This document shows positions 52,442-63,690 of a stretch of DNA of 64,000 nt, one piece after another (the stretch's first letter is position 1; every line of letters starts with the position of its first letter). Location: assembly GCA_023014365.1 (NCBI GenBank), contig JAEBUN010000025.1, positions 434,001-498,000 on the forward strand. The letters run 5' to 3'. The stretch is from Lepiota brunneoincarnata. Its lineage: Eukaryota > Basidiomycota > Agaricomycetes > Agaricales > Agaricaceae. Below the pieces are notes generated by a model. It was not told the DNA's origin. It worked only from the letters and a program-made list of their open reading frames with translations, and did no database searches. A program made the position numbers and the translations under genes.

Positions 52442-53190
52442 TCAGAATTGTTGGGAGCCAGGGAGCTTGGCAGCGTGGATAAAGGCAGGAGCGTTTATCA
52501 GGGAGATATGCGGTTTTGCAATGGGGACAGGTTGGGGCGAGGTCCTGGACAGGGATGGTGAACCTAGGTCAGGAGTGTCAGGGGTGGCCATAAGTGGGGC
52601 CAATGCAGGTGTGATGCAGGTAGAGACGGAAGCAGGATTCTTGAGTAGGGATGGCCGGAAAGTAATACTGCCCAAAGCCCAGTCAATCAACGGATTGTAG
52701 CGGGTGAGCCAGTTGTGTCCTAAGACCACAGAACAGGAAGAGTCAAGCCAGGTGACATAAGTGTCCAAAATGATAGATTCACCGGAGGGGAAAGTTACAG
52801 GCAGTTGCGCAAGCTCCGTAATGTAGGCATTTGAGGTCCCATCAAATAACCAAAGTTCAATAGCCGGGATGGATGAGGTTGGAATACTATGAGAACAAAC
52901 AAAAGATGAGTCCACAAAACAGTGAGTAGAACCGCTATCAACAAGAGCTTTGAAAGGAGAAAGAGAAGAGAAATCAGAACTAACTACATTGTCCATTGTA
53001 GAAAGCGGGTTCAAAGCGGAGAGTACAGGAGCGGAAACAGAAGATAAAGAAGTAACTAAAGGAGAAGTTAATGTAATGTGAAAAGAGTTTGGGTTGGAAA
53101 GAGCAGATGCATTGAGACGGAAACTCTCTGGAGCATAGCAGAGTTCAATGCAATCCTCAGTCTGTGCAGAGGCCTGAGGACCGCCAACTA
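52442..53190 (-). pseudogene. G1 protease region
   Basis: Open from the gag junction (-1 frame, PELRKIVGG) through KALVDSGSTHCFVD (protease DSG) and VVLGHNWLTRYNPLIDW to a stop at 52442-52444 that cuts it from RT. Spacing is as in other Ty3 elements. The gag-pol slip site is AAAAA before the gag stop TAG (53188-53190). Confidence 0.82.
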
Positions 53191-54566
53191 TTTTTCTGAG
53201 CTCAGGAGAGCCGGCACGTCTGTCTCGGAGAGCTGAGCCTGTTGGCCTTTAGCCTTGGCATCAGGGAATTTTTTCTTGTCACAGTTAGCAGCCCTGTGAT
53301 TGGGATCTGCACAGACAAGGCAGAGGTTATTGTCAAAACATCGTTGATGTTCCTTGGGGGTTAATTTACTGTCCTTACCAAGTTTACTAGTAAGGTCGGA
53401 TTTGGGTGGGGCCGATTTCTGACTGGTGGATGGGTTGGGTGGATTGCCCTTGAAGTTGTTGTTGGGGGTGCTGCCTTTGTTGTTACTGTTGGCAGGCTTG
53501 GTGGCAGGTTGGGTGTTGGACGAGGTGGATGGGGATGGATTGCCTCCAGGTTTCCTAGAGGCGGTTGGGTCCAAAGTGGCTTTGGTGCGGGCCTTCTCGC
53601 ATTGGCATTTCCAATAGTGGGCGTCGATCTTCATCGCTGCTGCCTGCATTTCGATGAAGGTGTCGGGTTTGCTATTGGGCCGATTGGACAGGATGTCCTG
53701 GATGCGGTCGGGGAGGCCCTTGTAGTAGTGGTGACAAAATACTTCGTCACCCCAGTGGAGTTGGCCAGCTAGGCAGAGAAAGTCGACATTGTAGATGGCA
53801 ATCTTCTCATTGTAGCGCATTCAGAGGGAGTCAAGCTGCTCAGCAGCTTCTCCAGTCGGATCTGCAGGACCAAAATTGGTCTGCAGTTCCAGGGTGAACT
53901 GGTCCCAGTCCTTGATCCAGTTGTGTATTATTCCATGGTTGTCGGCCTCGTCGAGGCCGATTTCAAAGTGTTGCTGTGCCATGCCTGTAAGGTACGTCAA
54001 CACAAAGTTGACCTTGGTGGTGGGGATAGCGAACTGAGCTGGGTTAGTATGGAAGTAGAGTCAGCATTGGAAGAGGAAGGGTTTGAGTTTGGCAGGGTCA
54101 GAACCTGTAAAGATGTCAGGTTCACAAGCTTTGGTATGGGGAGATCGAGGAGGCTGTGGGGCTTGAGAGTTCCCATGACCATCCATTTGATCAGCTATGC
54201 ATTGGAAAACTCAGAGTATGAGTCTATCATGGTCATCTCGGGTGTTGCCAGGTGGGATGTTGTTGTTGTTGTTGCTGTTGTCTGATGGTTTGTCGTCGCC
54301 CGGGGGCCTGTCCCTGTTGTCAGGATAGTCATTAGGATCACCAGGGTCACTGGGATCAGGATTGGGGTTGGGGCCATTGGGGGTCTGGAATAGTGAGGGT
54401 TGTATGTCTTTGGAGAACCAGTTTGGAGTCGAGGGCGCGACCGATTGTTGGCGAGAGTGAGAAGCCCTTGGGGAGTTGGGTTGCAGTTCCTCAGAAGGAG
54501 GTTGTTGAATGATGCGTTTGCTATGGCGAGCAGCTGGAGTTACCAGAGTGTGAGTACAGGTAACTG
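53188..54566 (-). pseudogene. G1 gag
   Basis: Reads from about 54566 with a Pro/Asp/Asn-rich start (PNPDPSDPGDPND), capsid parts FTGSDPAKLKPFLFQC and WDQFTLELQTNFGPADP, then ADQLHWGDE-like helices, and the knuckle CLVCADPNHRAANC (CX2CX4HX4C). Stops lie near 54060 and at about 53821. It ends LLSSEK*. The exact start is not clear because no good Met is seen near the leader. Confidence 0.8.
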
Positions 54567-54619
54567 TTTGAGAGACTATGGTTAGAAAAATTCAGAGTGT
54601 GGTAGACAGGAGGAGTGTG

Positions 54620-54630
54620 AGTCTGATAAT
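54620..54630 (-). promoter_or_regulatory. primer-binding site of G1, self-priming type
   Basis: Minus strand ATTATCAGACT, 2 nt inside the 5' LTR. It is complementary over 11 nt to AGTCTGATAAT in LTR type A (4181-4191 on the minus strand), 34 nt past TATATATA. Confidence 0.65.
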
Positions 54631-54632
54631 AC

Positions 54633-54802
54633 TGTTAGAGCTGGTGTGGGTCAGGACTGAAGCAGAGGGTCAGGGTGGTATCCTTGGTGTAAGGTAACCA
54701 GGGGACAGGGCAAAGTCAGTACATAGACTTCGGGACTGAGGCGGAGTACGTCGGGCAGGAAGTTGGACTTGCGGCCTCAGCATATGTGCTGTGCCCTCCT
54801 AC
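54633..54802 (-). repeat. 5' LTR of G1, last 170 bp only
   Basis: Matches 3914-4083 closely and then changes to unrelated sequence at 54803. The missing 480 bp take away the promoter, so G1 cannot be transcribed from its own LTR. Confidence 0.88.
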
Positions 54803-56800
54803 AAAGCTACTATAATAATACACAACCCTCAATTAGTCCCAATTTACCAGCTCTGTTTGGGTGCACTATCAACACTGAACTTATTTTCCAGCAAGGCAGG
54901 CATAGCAAAGTTTCAACATACTCTAACTGACAGGAAAGGATGTGACTACATCTGACTGTCCAAACCACCACTCCATCCAAACAAACACTCCACTACAGTA
55001 TGTAGTTGGGCTGGCTACTCTCTCTGAGCCACAGTCACTTAGTCATTGGGTAAACAGCTCCTCACTTCAGGTCCAGCTTGCTAATGCAAGCTTCCAACCC
55101 TAACCTCACCACATTGTGCCTCCTCCCTGAGTCAAACGTTGACAAAGCTGGATGAATTTACTGTTGATTTACTGACTCAGCATGTAGTGAGCATGGCACC
55201 CATAAATTGGGGCAAATATCACTGGTTATCCCAAGACCCCTGAAGTTTGAGCATCAGGGGGAATACAGATTCCATTCAGGGTCCTTAGTGCCCCAGCTCT
55301 ATTAAGATGTTATGGAGTATGGGCTGATGTAAAAACTGGTGGGGCCCAAACCCTGACCCCTGCCCAGCCCCCCATACATTGCATATAAGCAGGGACACCC
55401 TTCTAAGATTCATTACCCACTAACCCCTCAAATGACCCATACTGAACAAGTAGGAAAGAGCTATAATTTACCTCAGACTTTGCACTCACACTGGAAAGTT
55501 GGTGTTTTCAGCTGGGTAAAAATTTCTGCATAATTGCATAATTTTGGCAACATTTTAAATCAAAGCTGAAAATTTAAGTATTTGTCAAAACCAAAACATC
55601 ACTGAAACTTTATTTTCAATAGTGTTTTCAACTCTGCTGAAAGTGAGGCATAAAGTATTAGGTTGAACTCCCCTAAAACCAGTATTTTCATTCACAATTT
55701 TGGACTGAACTTTGGTCCAGCCAAATTATGTAGTTAAAATTGGTGCAAAATTGGGGCTGAAATGTATAGTTTCCTAAAAGGTTTTAGCTAGCTCAAAATT
55801 AATTATTTTAGGTCAAGCCAAAATGCTTACCTAAAAAAAGGATTTCAGGAATACTGAAATGGAGTGTAGGGTGAGCATGGGATGAGTGTGGGTATGAGTG
55901 TGGGATGAGCATGGGATGAGCATAGGGTGAACTCCTCTCCCACACATCATCATCTCAGTCTGTCCCTGGGGATTGTCACTTAGGCCATTCATCCCTACCA
56001 AAGAGTACTCTACTGCCTTGCAAGGATGTCCTTCTCCCTACTACCACTTAACCATGTCCAACATCAAAGAAGAGCCAGACCTGCAGGCTTCCTGGAGATG
56101 GGTTTGAAAGACAAAGAGACAGTGTGGGGGTTTTGGCAAGGAAGAAGAAAACCAACCCCCATATGGTTTTTTATCTTACTGCACATGATACATTGCTGAC
56201 TATTTTTTGGCTGTGAAAATGCCTATGTGGACACACTGTAAAGGGACACCTCAGAGGCCTCAAAGACACTCCTAACATGTCCCACACCCCCAAAACCCCT
56301 CAAAGCATCCCCTTACCCTCCAGCACACTATACCTTCCTCCCTTCAAACGCCAGAAGCCCCAGGATACCCAGAACAACCCAAGCACCCCATGAAGGTCCT
56401 CACAAGCCCTCCCTCTCCCCCTCCAGACACTCCCTTGTCACCATATTCACTCCCTCCTTTCATCCTTCCTTATTCCTACATTAGCAGTGTTGGGACAGTT
56501 CGCTTCACCCCCCTATTCATTAATATTGCTTATATAAGTCATGTATATACACAGTTTTCGCCTGCAGGGGTCTCTTCATCCTATTTTCTTAGGATCCCCC
56601 TGCAGGTAAGCCCTCCATATGTACATACCTGGTCAATGACACTTAGGATCCCCCTGCAGGTTTGCCTCTGCTCCCCTCAGTTCCCCTGAGTTGTCTGGGC
56701 CCCCAGGTTGCCCTAACACACACCCACAGCTGACTTGCTTGTTATGCTCTCCACTACACTATGTCTTCAAATCATCTTTCTTTCCTTTTTCCCTTTTAGG
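54803..56800. other. gene-poor spacer
   Basis: No convincing gene. It holds a short repeat GGGATGAG(C/T)(A/G)TG (about 55870-55930), a TATA-like box ATATAAG near 55382, and two copies of AGGATCCCCCTGCAGGT (about 56590 and 56644). An ATG at about 56055 opens a 17-codon frame only. Confidence 0.5.
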
Positions 56801-56804
56801 TCAA

Positions 56805-57775
56805 ATCAGAGGCAGAGGACCTTATGACAAGGAAAAGATCAACCAGATATTGTTAGGTAATATTTCCATTGACCCAGGCTACCTTCACTGGTGAATCTCT
56901 TCAATCTAATTGTTAACATATGTTGACAGGTTTGCCCAGGGGTCCCACCTGCAGGCAGGGTGAGGCCAAAGGTGTTGCTATTGCCACTGGTCCCAGCACT
57001 TTCTTTGGTCATGCTGCTTCCCTTGCCAGCCAGGGCAATGACACTACTGGTTGCTTGCAGAAGATTCTTTCTGCCTTGTCACTATTGGTATGTTCATTAT
57101 TGCCAGAAATTTCATCCTCTTCACTAGCTTCTGCTTCAGGTATTGCCATGGCCTCAACAACATTTTAGTTCTTTTGATTGGTAGCACTCCTATTGTCATA
57201 CCCACTGTCCTTTCCATCACCCTTGCTATCCTTACTGCCACCATTGCCATCCTTTCCATCACCCTCACCATCCTTACTGCTACCATCACTGTCCTTTCTG
57301 CTGCTGTCACCATCCTTTCTGCCACCATTGCTGTCCTTACTATCACCATCACTGTCCTTACTACTACCATCACTGTCCATTCTGCTACTGTCACCATCAC
57401 TGTCCTTACTGCCACTGTCACTGTCCATTCTGCTACCATCACTATCTCTCAATCACTGTTGCCATCCTTACCATCACCCTTGCCATCCTTTCCATCACTG
57501 TTGCTGTGCTTTCTGTCACCTTCACTGTCAATGTGTGGCAGCTTGCCAAGTACAAGGCCATTGTCACCTGCATTGCTGCTATTGAGGAGCTGGCTGGTGT
57601 CACCATCCCTTGCACCAATTATAGACAAACTTACTGTTGATCATGGCACTATCTGCACTCATGACCTTTCTCTACCAATGATGTTATTCCCCTTATTGTC
57701 TATGCTTCTCATACTGGGGACCAAGATGTCATTAATAATGTATCATATTTTAAAATTGATTATAAGTAAGATGAA
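56805..57775 (+). pseudogene. plasma-membrane H+-ATPase (P-type) fragment
   Basis: Three pieces match the fungal proton pump in order: TCRQGEAKGVAIATGPSTFF to TTGCLQKI (about 56950-57064, actuator domain end), then after a frameshift FCLVTIGMFII and RYCHGLNNILVLLIG with IPTVLSITLA (57070-57230, membrane segments 3-4), then QLAKYKAIVTCIAAIEELAG (about 57537-57600) and a late piece IVYASHTGDQDVINN. A minisatellite fills the gap after PTVLSITLA. The phosphorylation motif DKTGTLT is deleted; sequence goes from IPCTN to DKLTVDHGT. A short upstream exon (about 56800-56852, RGRGPYDKEKINQ) may belong to it. The working enzyme pumps protons and keeps the membrane potential; this copy cannot. Confidence 0.8.
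57200..57520. repeat. minisatellite inside the H+-ATPase fragment
   Basis: About 15 degenerate copies of a 15-30 bp unit built from CC(A/T)TCACTGTCC, CTTACTGC and CACCATTGC. Its first copies equal the codons of PTVLSITLA, so it seems to have grown from that spot. It gives long artificial open frames on both strands. Confidence 0.85.
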
Positions 57776-57849
57776 TTTACAAGTCCTTGTATATGGGAGA
57801 AATTGGGGTGAAGTTTCTTCATGCCTAGATATTAAATTGAGGATGAGAC

Positions 57850-60800
57850 TCCATTGCATTGCAACAACTTAAAACCTACCCTTGAGAGATTGAGTATCAC
57901 TGCTTGGTCTGGGTGGAAGATGAATTGTGCAACATGAGAGATTACAGACATGAGCAGAATTGCATCCAAGGCACCATCATCCATTCTTGAGGAGTAGAGG
58001 CATGCTGGGAAAGAGGGATATTAGAGGAAAGGGTCATAACTCCCTGGAGGGAGAGCAACTTGCTGTTGGATAGATAGATGAACCTGTTCATCACAAACTG
58101 TGATCTTCTGAATGCTGCCAGCAATTGGAGCAACTGCTGTCTGTGAAGGGTAGTACAGGACCAAGCTATTACCTAAATGTGTAGAGGTGCATGAGTAGTT
58201 TTGTCCATTGTGTGATATATGTGCTACTTCAGTTGGCCATCAATATGCTTTTTCACTGTCCTTGACTGGTCACTGGGAAAATGCTTTGTTGAAAAGAACC
58301 TTGAATTGCTGGAGAGCTTCTGGGCAGTCATCTCGATTCAACCACCACCACAAGATGGCACTCCTCATATATGAATGAAGGATAGTTTGTTCTAACTTGC
58401 CTGATTTATATGAAGTCAGAATACAGTATGCAATGTGGTCCTTGAAGCACCCACCTCCAATCAGGTCATTTGTATTGATCTGCTGAATTGTACCAATCAA
58501 TCGTTCAAATGGAAAACACCACCATGACATGACAGGGCCAAAAAGGGTAGCAAAATCATGTAAATGTAAAGCTGCATGAACATTGGTTCGCTTTTTATGC
58601 TTTCTTATGTGGGGATACAATGGGAGTAAATCCTTGGTCCAGTGCTGCATAAAATTGTGGTACTTAGTAGCACACTCCATGGTCATGGTGTCACAGCACA
58701 TTATGGTCACTGCTTGGAAGAGCATCATCATGTGGTCAAGGATCTTGGGGTGGTAACTATCTGTGGCTGGGTGAGAACCATCCTTATAGCCCCAAAACAG
58801 AACAAGAGCAATCAGGAGGTAGATAATGGAGAGAATGCACCATTTATCAGCTTTGATGCTTCCTGCACTTGCCTCACCATAATTGCAAGGGATGGAATTG
58901 ACCCATGATGGTGTGGAAGTGTTCCAGATGACATATTGTATGTACTGGATGGTATTGGGCATACAAAGCTTGGGAGCACTGGTAGGAGCTGACAATGGCA
59001 TTTGAAGGCACTGAGGTGGATAGTTAGATATGTCATTGAAAGTCATAAATTTACTTACCCAATTAATTAATAATTCCACAAGCTGTTGCTTGGTTTCCAT
59101 TTCCGCAGAGCCCTGACCACCCCTCCTTGGGCCACCAAGTAATTCAAGAGAATAACACACAAATTGAAGTGGCATTTTGTTCTTCATGAGCCGCTTCTTC
59201 AGAAGTTGGTCTCTACCAAATGTATCACCTAGCACTGTCAGATGTTTGTCAAGTGGAAGCATTAGGATATTGTGGATTTTGCCAATGTGTTTGATTTCTA
59301 CATCATTCTGAACTCAATATTCCAGGGGGACAGATGGGGTATATGCAGCCCAAGGGAATGAGAAAGCAGGTTCTGGGGGGGATTTTGCAGTTGCCTGTAC
59401 CATATCAATCTGCAACACCCACCGGCAGTGATAATGAACCAAACCCTCTAGGAGGCAATGCATAGGATCAACAATGAGCATGTGAGATGAGTCCCAATAA
59501 GGTAAGCACCAGAATTTGGACCAGCGTACACCATAAGCTTCAAATATGCACTGCCTCTGTTGAGATGTTGTGGCATCCTGCCACTCCTCTGCCTTCTGTC
59601 ACAACTCCACACTATCCTATAAAGACTGATTGTTGAAGTCAACACTGTACAGCTTGTCACAGCCATGTAGTTTACATCTTGTGCAAATGAAATGGGACTG
59701 ATGACCTGCGCAATCTGAAACTTTGCAAGCCACCAGTAGATCATTGATAGAGAGGATAATGGCAACATCAATGTCTCATCCATTATCTGGAGATGATGCT
59801 GTATGGGAGACATGGAAGCCTTGTTCCCAGCCAACGTGAAACTCATCAATGATGGGTCATGTAAAATGATTGATTTTGTCAACTGAAGGCTCCTGAGGAC
59901 CAGGTATGATGGCAAGATAAATGTTTTCTGGTTGATAGCAAAGTGTTTCAGGGAGGTTGAGAACAATGAGGGATATGATACCAATCAAATTGTGGTTTCC
60001 ACAGTCTCATACACCATTTGGGTTGAAAAAGTCTACATGCATTGCAAATGCCAGCCTAACTTTGTCATGGCAATCAACAAAAAGCTGACCTGAGACTGGT
60101 CCTTCGAAAGACTTAATAAAGTCTGCCTGGTTCATGCCATCACTCCTACTAGACAAGGCAGCTAGAGCCTCATCACAAGCCTCATTGCAGAGGTTTTCGA
60201 GTTTTCTGTTAGTGAGGAGCCTTACAAGATGATCTCTGAAAGATGGTACCACATAGGGCTTTAGGGGGTGAAGGCAACCATTTCAGGATTCCAAGAGATG
60301 AGTATCACAAACATAAGCACCATTACCTTTCACTAAGTGGTTGCAACAATGATTTGGATATGAGGTGACAGCAGAGATAGGGTCATAGATGGGTTGGTGA
60401 GTGTATGTAATTGCAAGAGGGGCAAGTTGTGTATATCACAACATCACTGTCAATATCAAACTTGCTAAGGGCTGTGTACAAACTTGTGGGGAGCTGCTGA
60501 AGGATAGAGCATTGGACACCATCATATCCAGAGTCTGGTCAGATGAGGTTTGAACTGGTGGTGAATGCCAACTTCACCAGGATTATTGTGCTGTTGATGA
60601 TGAACTCAGATGCTTCTGTGCTGAGTCCTAGGATGACATGGCAAATCACACCAAGGATGATTATAATTTGGGCGATATAATCCAAACATGCAACAGAGCT
60701 ATCAAGGACAGTATCTGCTCAGGATAAATTAGTTAGGTGACCATAGTATAAACATGGTACAGGTGCCCATACCAGCACCAATAGAGACACATGCTGCATT

Positions 60801-62661
60801 AGGCCACTCTTCAGATAGTAGGCATCCTAGCTTCTTGATTTGTGCATCAAGGTGTCGAAGTGTCTGGACAACCCTTGCTTTGTGATTGTTGACTTTGGCA
60901 TTGGAAGATTTGATCAACAAGAGAGATACGCCAGACAAATGTACATCCCCAGCTGCAGAGTCCAGTAGAGGTCAAAGGGTGGGAGGTCCAGGAGTGGGAT
61001 TATGCTTGAATGACAGGCTGTCAGCAGCTGCATGGATTTTGCATTTGACAGCCAAAATGACATTTTTGGCCTTCCTGGTGTGTGCATCTGGGCACATGAT
61101 GGACAGTACAGAAGGGCCTGAGGATAGCCTGACTGCTACATGAGCCTGCTAATCCTCATTGATGATGGCCTGTATAGTTGATTGAGCATCAATTAGTGAG
61201 AGTGGATTAGACACAGTATGGGTGTTTAGCAGAAGGGGCAGGTGAGATGATGAGGCTCCACTACATGAGCTGCCAAGGATATGCCTGCGTTGTCACTGAC
61301 CGTAAGTGCCATGATAAGACTTGCCAGCTCTGATTCTGCTGGGAGCAGTGCACATTCTGTGTCAGGGGTCCCACTTGTAGTGCATAGAGCTGAAAAGGGA
61401 GGGGAGCAATGATCAGGGGTAGGGGTATTGTGCACTGTGTTGGTGTGAGGTGTAGTTTGATCAACCTTGACCTGACATCTTAGCTCAAAAAAATTCAGAA
61501 CGTAAGTAGGATGGACCTGCAACATCAAGTGTTTAAGTTCTAAAGTATGTTTTAACCTCTCTGCGTTGGCCACAGAATGCCCTTTGGGGTACATTGCACA
61601 GGTGCAGTTGATGTACTGGTGCTTCATAGCCAGGAGAGCAGGTTACGGCACAGGTAAAGAGGGATAGTGGGTGGATTTGGTGAGTTTGGTTTATATCCTG
61701 AATGGGGATTAATACAAGAACATGTGGATGGACAGAGTACAAAGTACAATACCAATTGCCATCACAATGAAACAAAGACCTCCACCAGACCAAAGATAAC
61801 ACAATAAGGGTAAATGGAAGATCGGTAACATTTGTTCTGCCCAAATGCCAGTTTCACCCTGAAGTGTTGGAATTGGTGATTCCAGCAAACTGATGGAATG
61901 CCAACCACTGGAGTAGCTGACTGCCTCATGGTAGCCTCACTGTAGTTACACTGTCTGTTTACCTCCCTTACCCCTGCTGTTGTCTCCCCTCGAATATATG
62001 CCATCATTGCTAAACACCTTCTTGGGATGATTTCAACATGAAGGAGGAGGCTAAAGCAAATAGAGTGATCTGCAGGATCCTGTTGGGGAGCAATGATAGT
62101 TCAACATAGACAGCCTTGACCATCAGAGGCTTGGGATGTCATCATCCAGATCAGAGGGGATATTGGAAAATAGCTGAAAGTGTTGCCCTGTGAGTGGTGG
62201 CCTTGTCTCAGCTGATGGAAACAGGGAAGGCATTTCCTCCAATAATTCAGAGGGCATATTTAGTAGCATCAAATTGGTTGCAAGAAAGTTTGAAGGAGGC
62301 ACCAATGGCATTCTTGGAGGTTTGATGTTGAGTGGACTCCAGTAAGAATGCCATGCATAGAGCTGACAAGGAGAGTGCAACTGCCTTGCACCTTGCTGCT
62401 GTCACTGTGTGACATGTCTCCACCCAAATTGGTGACATACACTCTCTGGGGGCTGGAGGCAGCTGCAGAGGAACAATTCCTAGAGTTAAGATAGGGTGCT
62501 GCAGAGTGCTCAAGAAGCAAGATTGGTGAGCTGAGGCCCAAGGGAGCACAGACCTCAGCGGTGCTGCCCGTGATGACATTGGCATGCTACCACCACCTGA
62601 GGTACAGTGGGAGGACATGACTGGGCCAGCCAGGCCAGGGTTTTGTGGGCCATTGTTGCTT
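57850..62661 (-). pseudogene. Tnp2-family (CACTA-type) transposase, decayed
   Basis: Pieces of one protein read leftward. A likely N-terminal exon lies at 62123-62380 (SNIPSDLDDDIPSL) and a Cys-containing one near 61600. Then CPSCNYIHS (about 60440), QLFVDCHDKVRLAFAMHVDFFNP (about 60020-60110), a block with HFICTRCKLHGC (about 59690), the marker DSSHMLIVDPMHCLLEGL (about 59450-59500), the 330-codon open frame 58270-59262 with HDFATLFGPVMSWWCFPFER, and a C-terminal part THLGNSLVLYY to ILNLSR (about 57880-58190). Stops and frame changes are many. It would cut and paste a CACTA element; terminal CACTA repeats were not found. Confidence 0.78.
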
Positions 62662-62663
62662 GG

Positions 62664-63323
62664 TGTCATATCCATGCCAACTCAGAGTCTAATCACTTAA
62701 ACTTCGGCTTCTCGATTCCACGTGTGCTCCACACAACAACCCTCTGCCCTCCGACTCGGCCCCGACTTGCTCCGACCGCAACCCACTGCCCCGATCACGC
62801 GACCACCTCCACACGTGCCGTGGTCACCTGACCCTCGGTGTCTCTAGTTCCAGTCTCCATTTCCCGTCCGTAGTCACGATACGTTATCGGTCTCCATACC
62901 TGTACCGGTTTCCATTCCATTCGTAATCTGTTCGTAATCCGTTGTAACTATATCGGCCTCTGCTTCGCTCCGCACGTAATCAGTACGAGTCATAGTTCAT
63001 AAGGCCAGTAGTATATATACTGTAGGTACTTGGCTTGTACTCCTCAGTCTGATAATTGATTCGAGCAGCGGACCAGCTCCCTGTTCTCTATCCTCTCCTC
63101 TCTTCTGCCTCGCTCCGCTTCGGCCCCGACTTCCTGAAATACGGACTAGGACAGTAGGAGGGCACAGCACATACGCTGAGGCCGCAAGTCCAACCCCCTG
63201 CCCGACGTACTCCGCCTCGGTCCCGAAGTCTACATACTGACTTCGCCCTGTCCCCCGGTTACCTTATATCAAGGTTACCACCCCGACCCTCCGCCTCGGT
63301 CCCGACCCGCACCGGCTCTAACA
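62664..63323 (+). repeat. solo LTR of the G1 family (660 bp)
   Basis: TGTCATATCC ... GGCTCTAACA, the inverted orientation of 3914-4567. Perfect five-base duplication CTTGG at 62659-62663 and 63324-63328. TATATATA near 63012 and AGTCTGATAAT 34 nt on. It remains after recombination between two LTRs of a full element. Confidence 0.93.
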
Positions 63324-63324
63324 C

Positions 63325-63690
63325 TTGGCAGGGCAGAGGAGGGGGGGACTTTGGGTGGCTGAACTACAGGTATGTGCAGAAGGGGAACCAAGGCCAATAG
63401 CAGCAAATGTGTATGAGGAAGTGGAGCTGGGGGTAGTGAAGGGGGCAAGGATGAAAGAAGAACTGAAGGTAGTGGAGGAGGCAAGTGTAAAAGAGGAATG
63501 GAAGATTGTTGGACCAGGTGTACATGTGGCAGAGGAGATAAGAATGGCTGTGCCAGATGTGTGTGTGGAAAACAAGCTGAAGATTGTTGCACGGGGGGTG
63601 AGGTCAGAAGAGTGGCTGAAGATCATTGTACTGGGAGTGAAGTCAGAAGAGGACCTGACACTTGTGATACTGATGACAGCTGTGTTGTGA
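63325..63690 (+). repeat. degenerate 36-39 bp tandem repeat, open frame
   Basis: About six copies of a 12-13 codon unit such as GVRSEEWLKIIVL and GVKSEEDLTLV. The frame is open for 121 codons from 63325, right after the solo LTR, and ends TGA at 63688-63690. I do not recognise the protein. Rightward to 64000 I see nothing else. Confidence 0.5.

Larger units (their letters stand above)
3914..54802 (-). mobile_element. G1: Ty3-type element, old, opened by nested insertions
   Basis: G1 runs on the minus strand. A 5' LTR remnant lies at 54633-54802, gag-protease-RT and the first part of RNase H at 51098-54566, and the 3' end with LTR at 3914-5268. X entered in RNase H. The rest of RNase H and the integrase (6558-7706) now lie on the plus strand next to an X LTR, so that segment has been inverted. 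The distance between its ends is almost all later insertions. Stops and truncated LTRs show that it is inactive. Confidence 0.8.

Noticed and set aside
57051..57872. 273-codon plus-strand ORF as a membrane protein
   Set aside because: Its Ile/Thr/Val-rich middle is the minisatellite read in one frame; the ends are pieces of the H+-ATPase.
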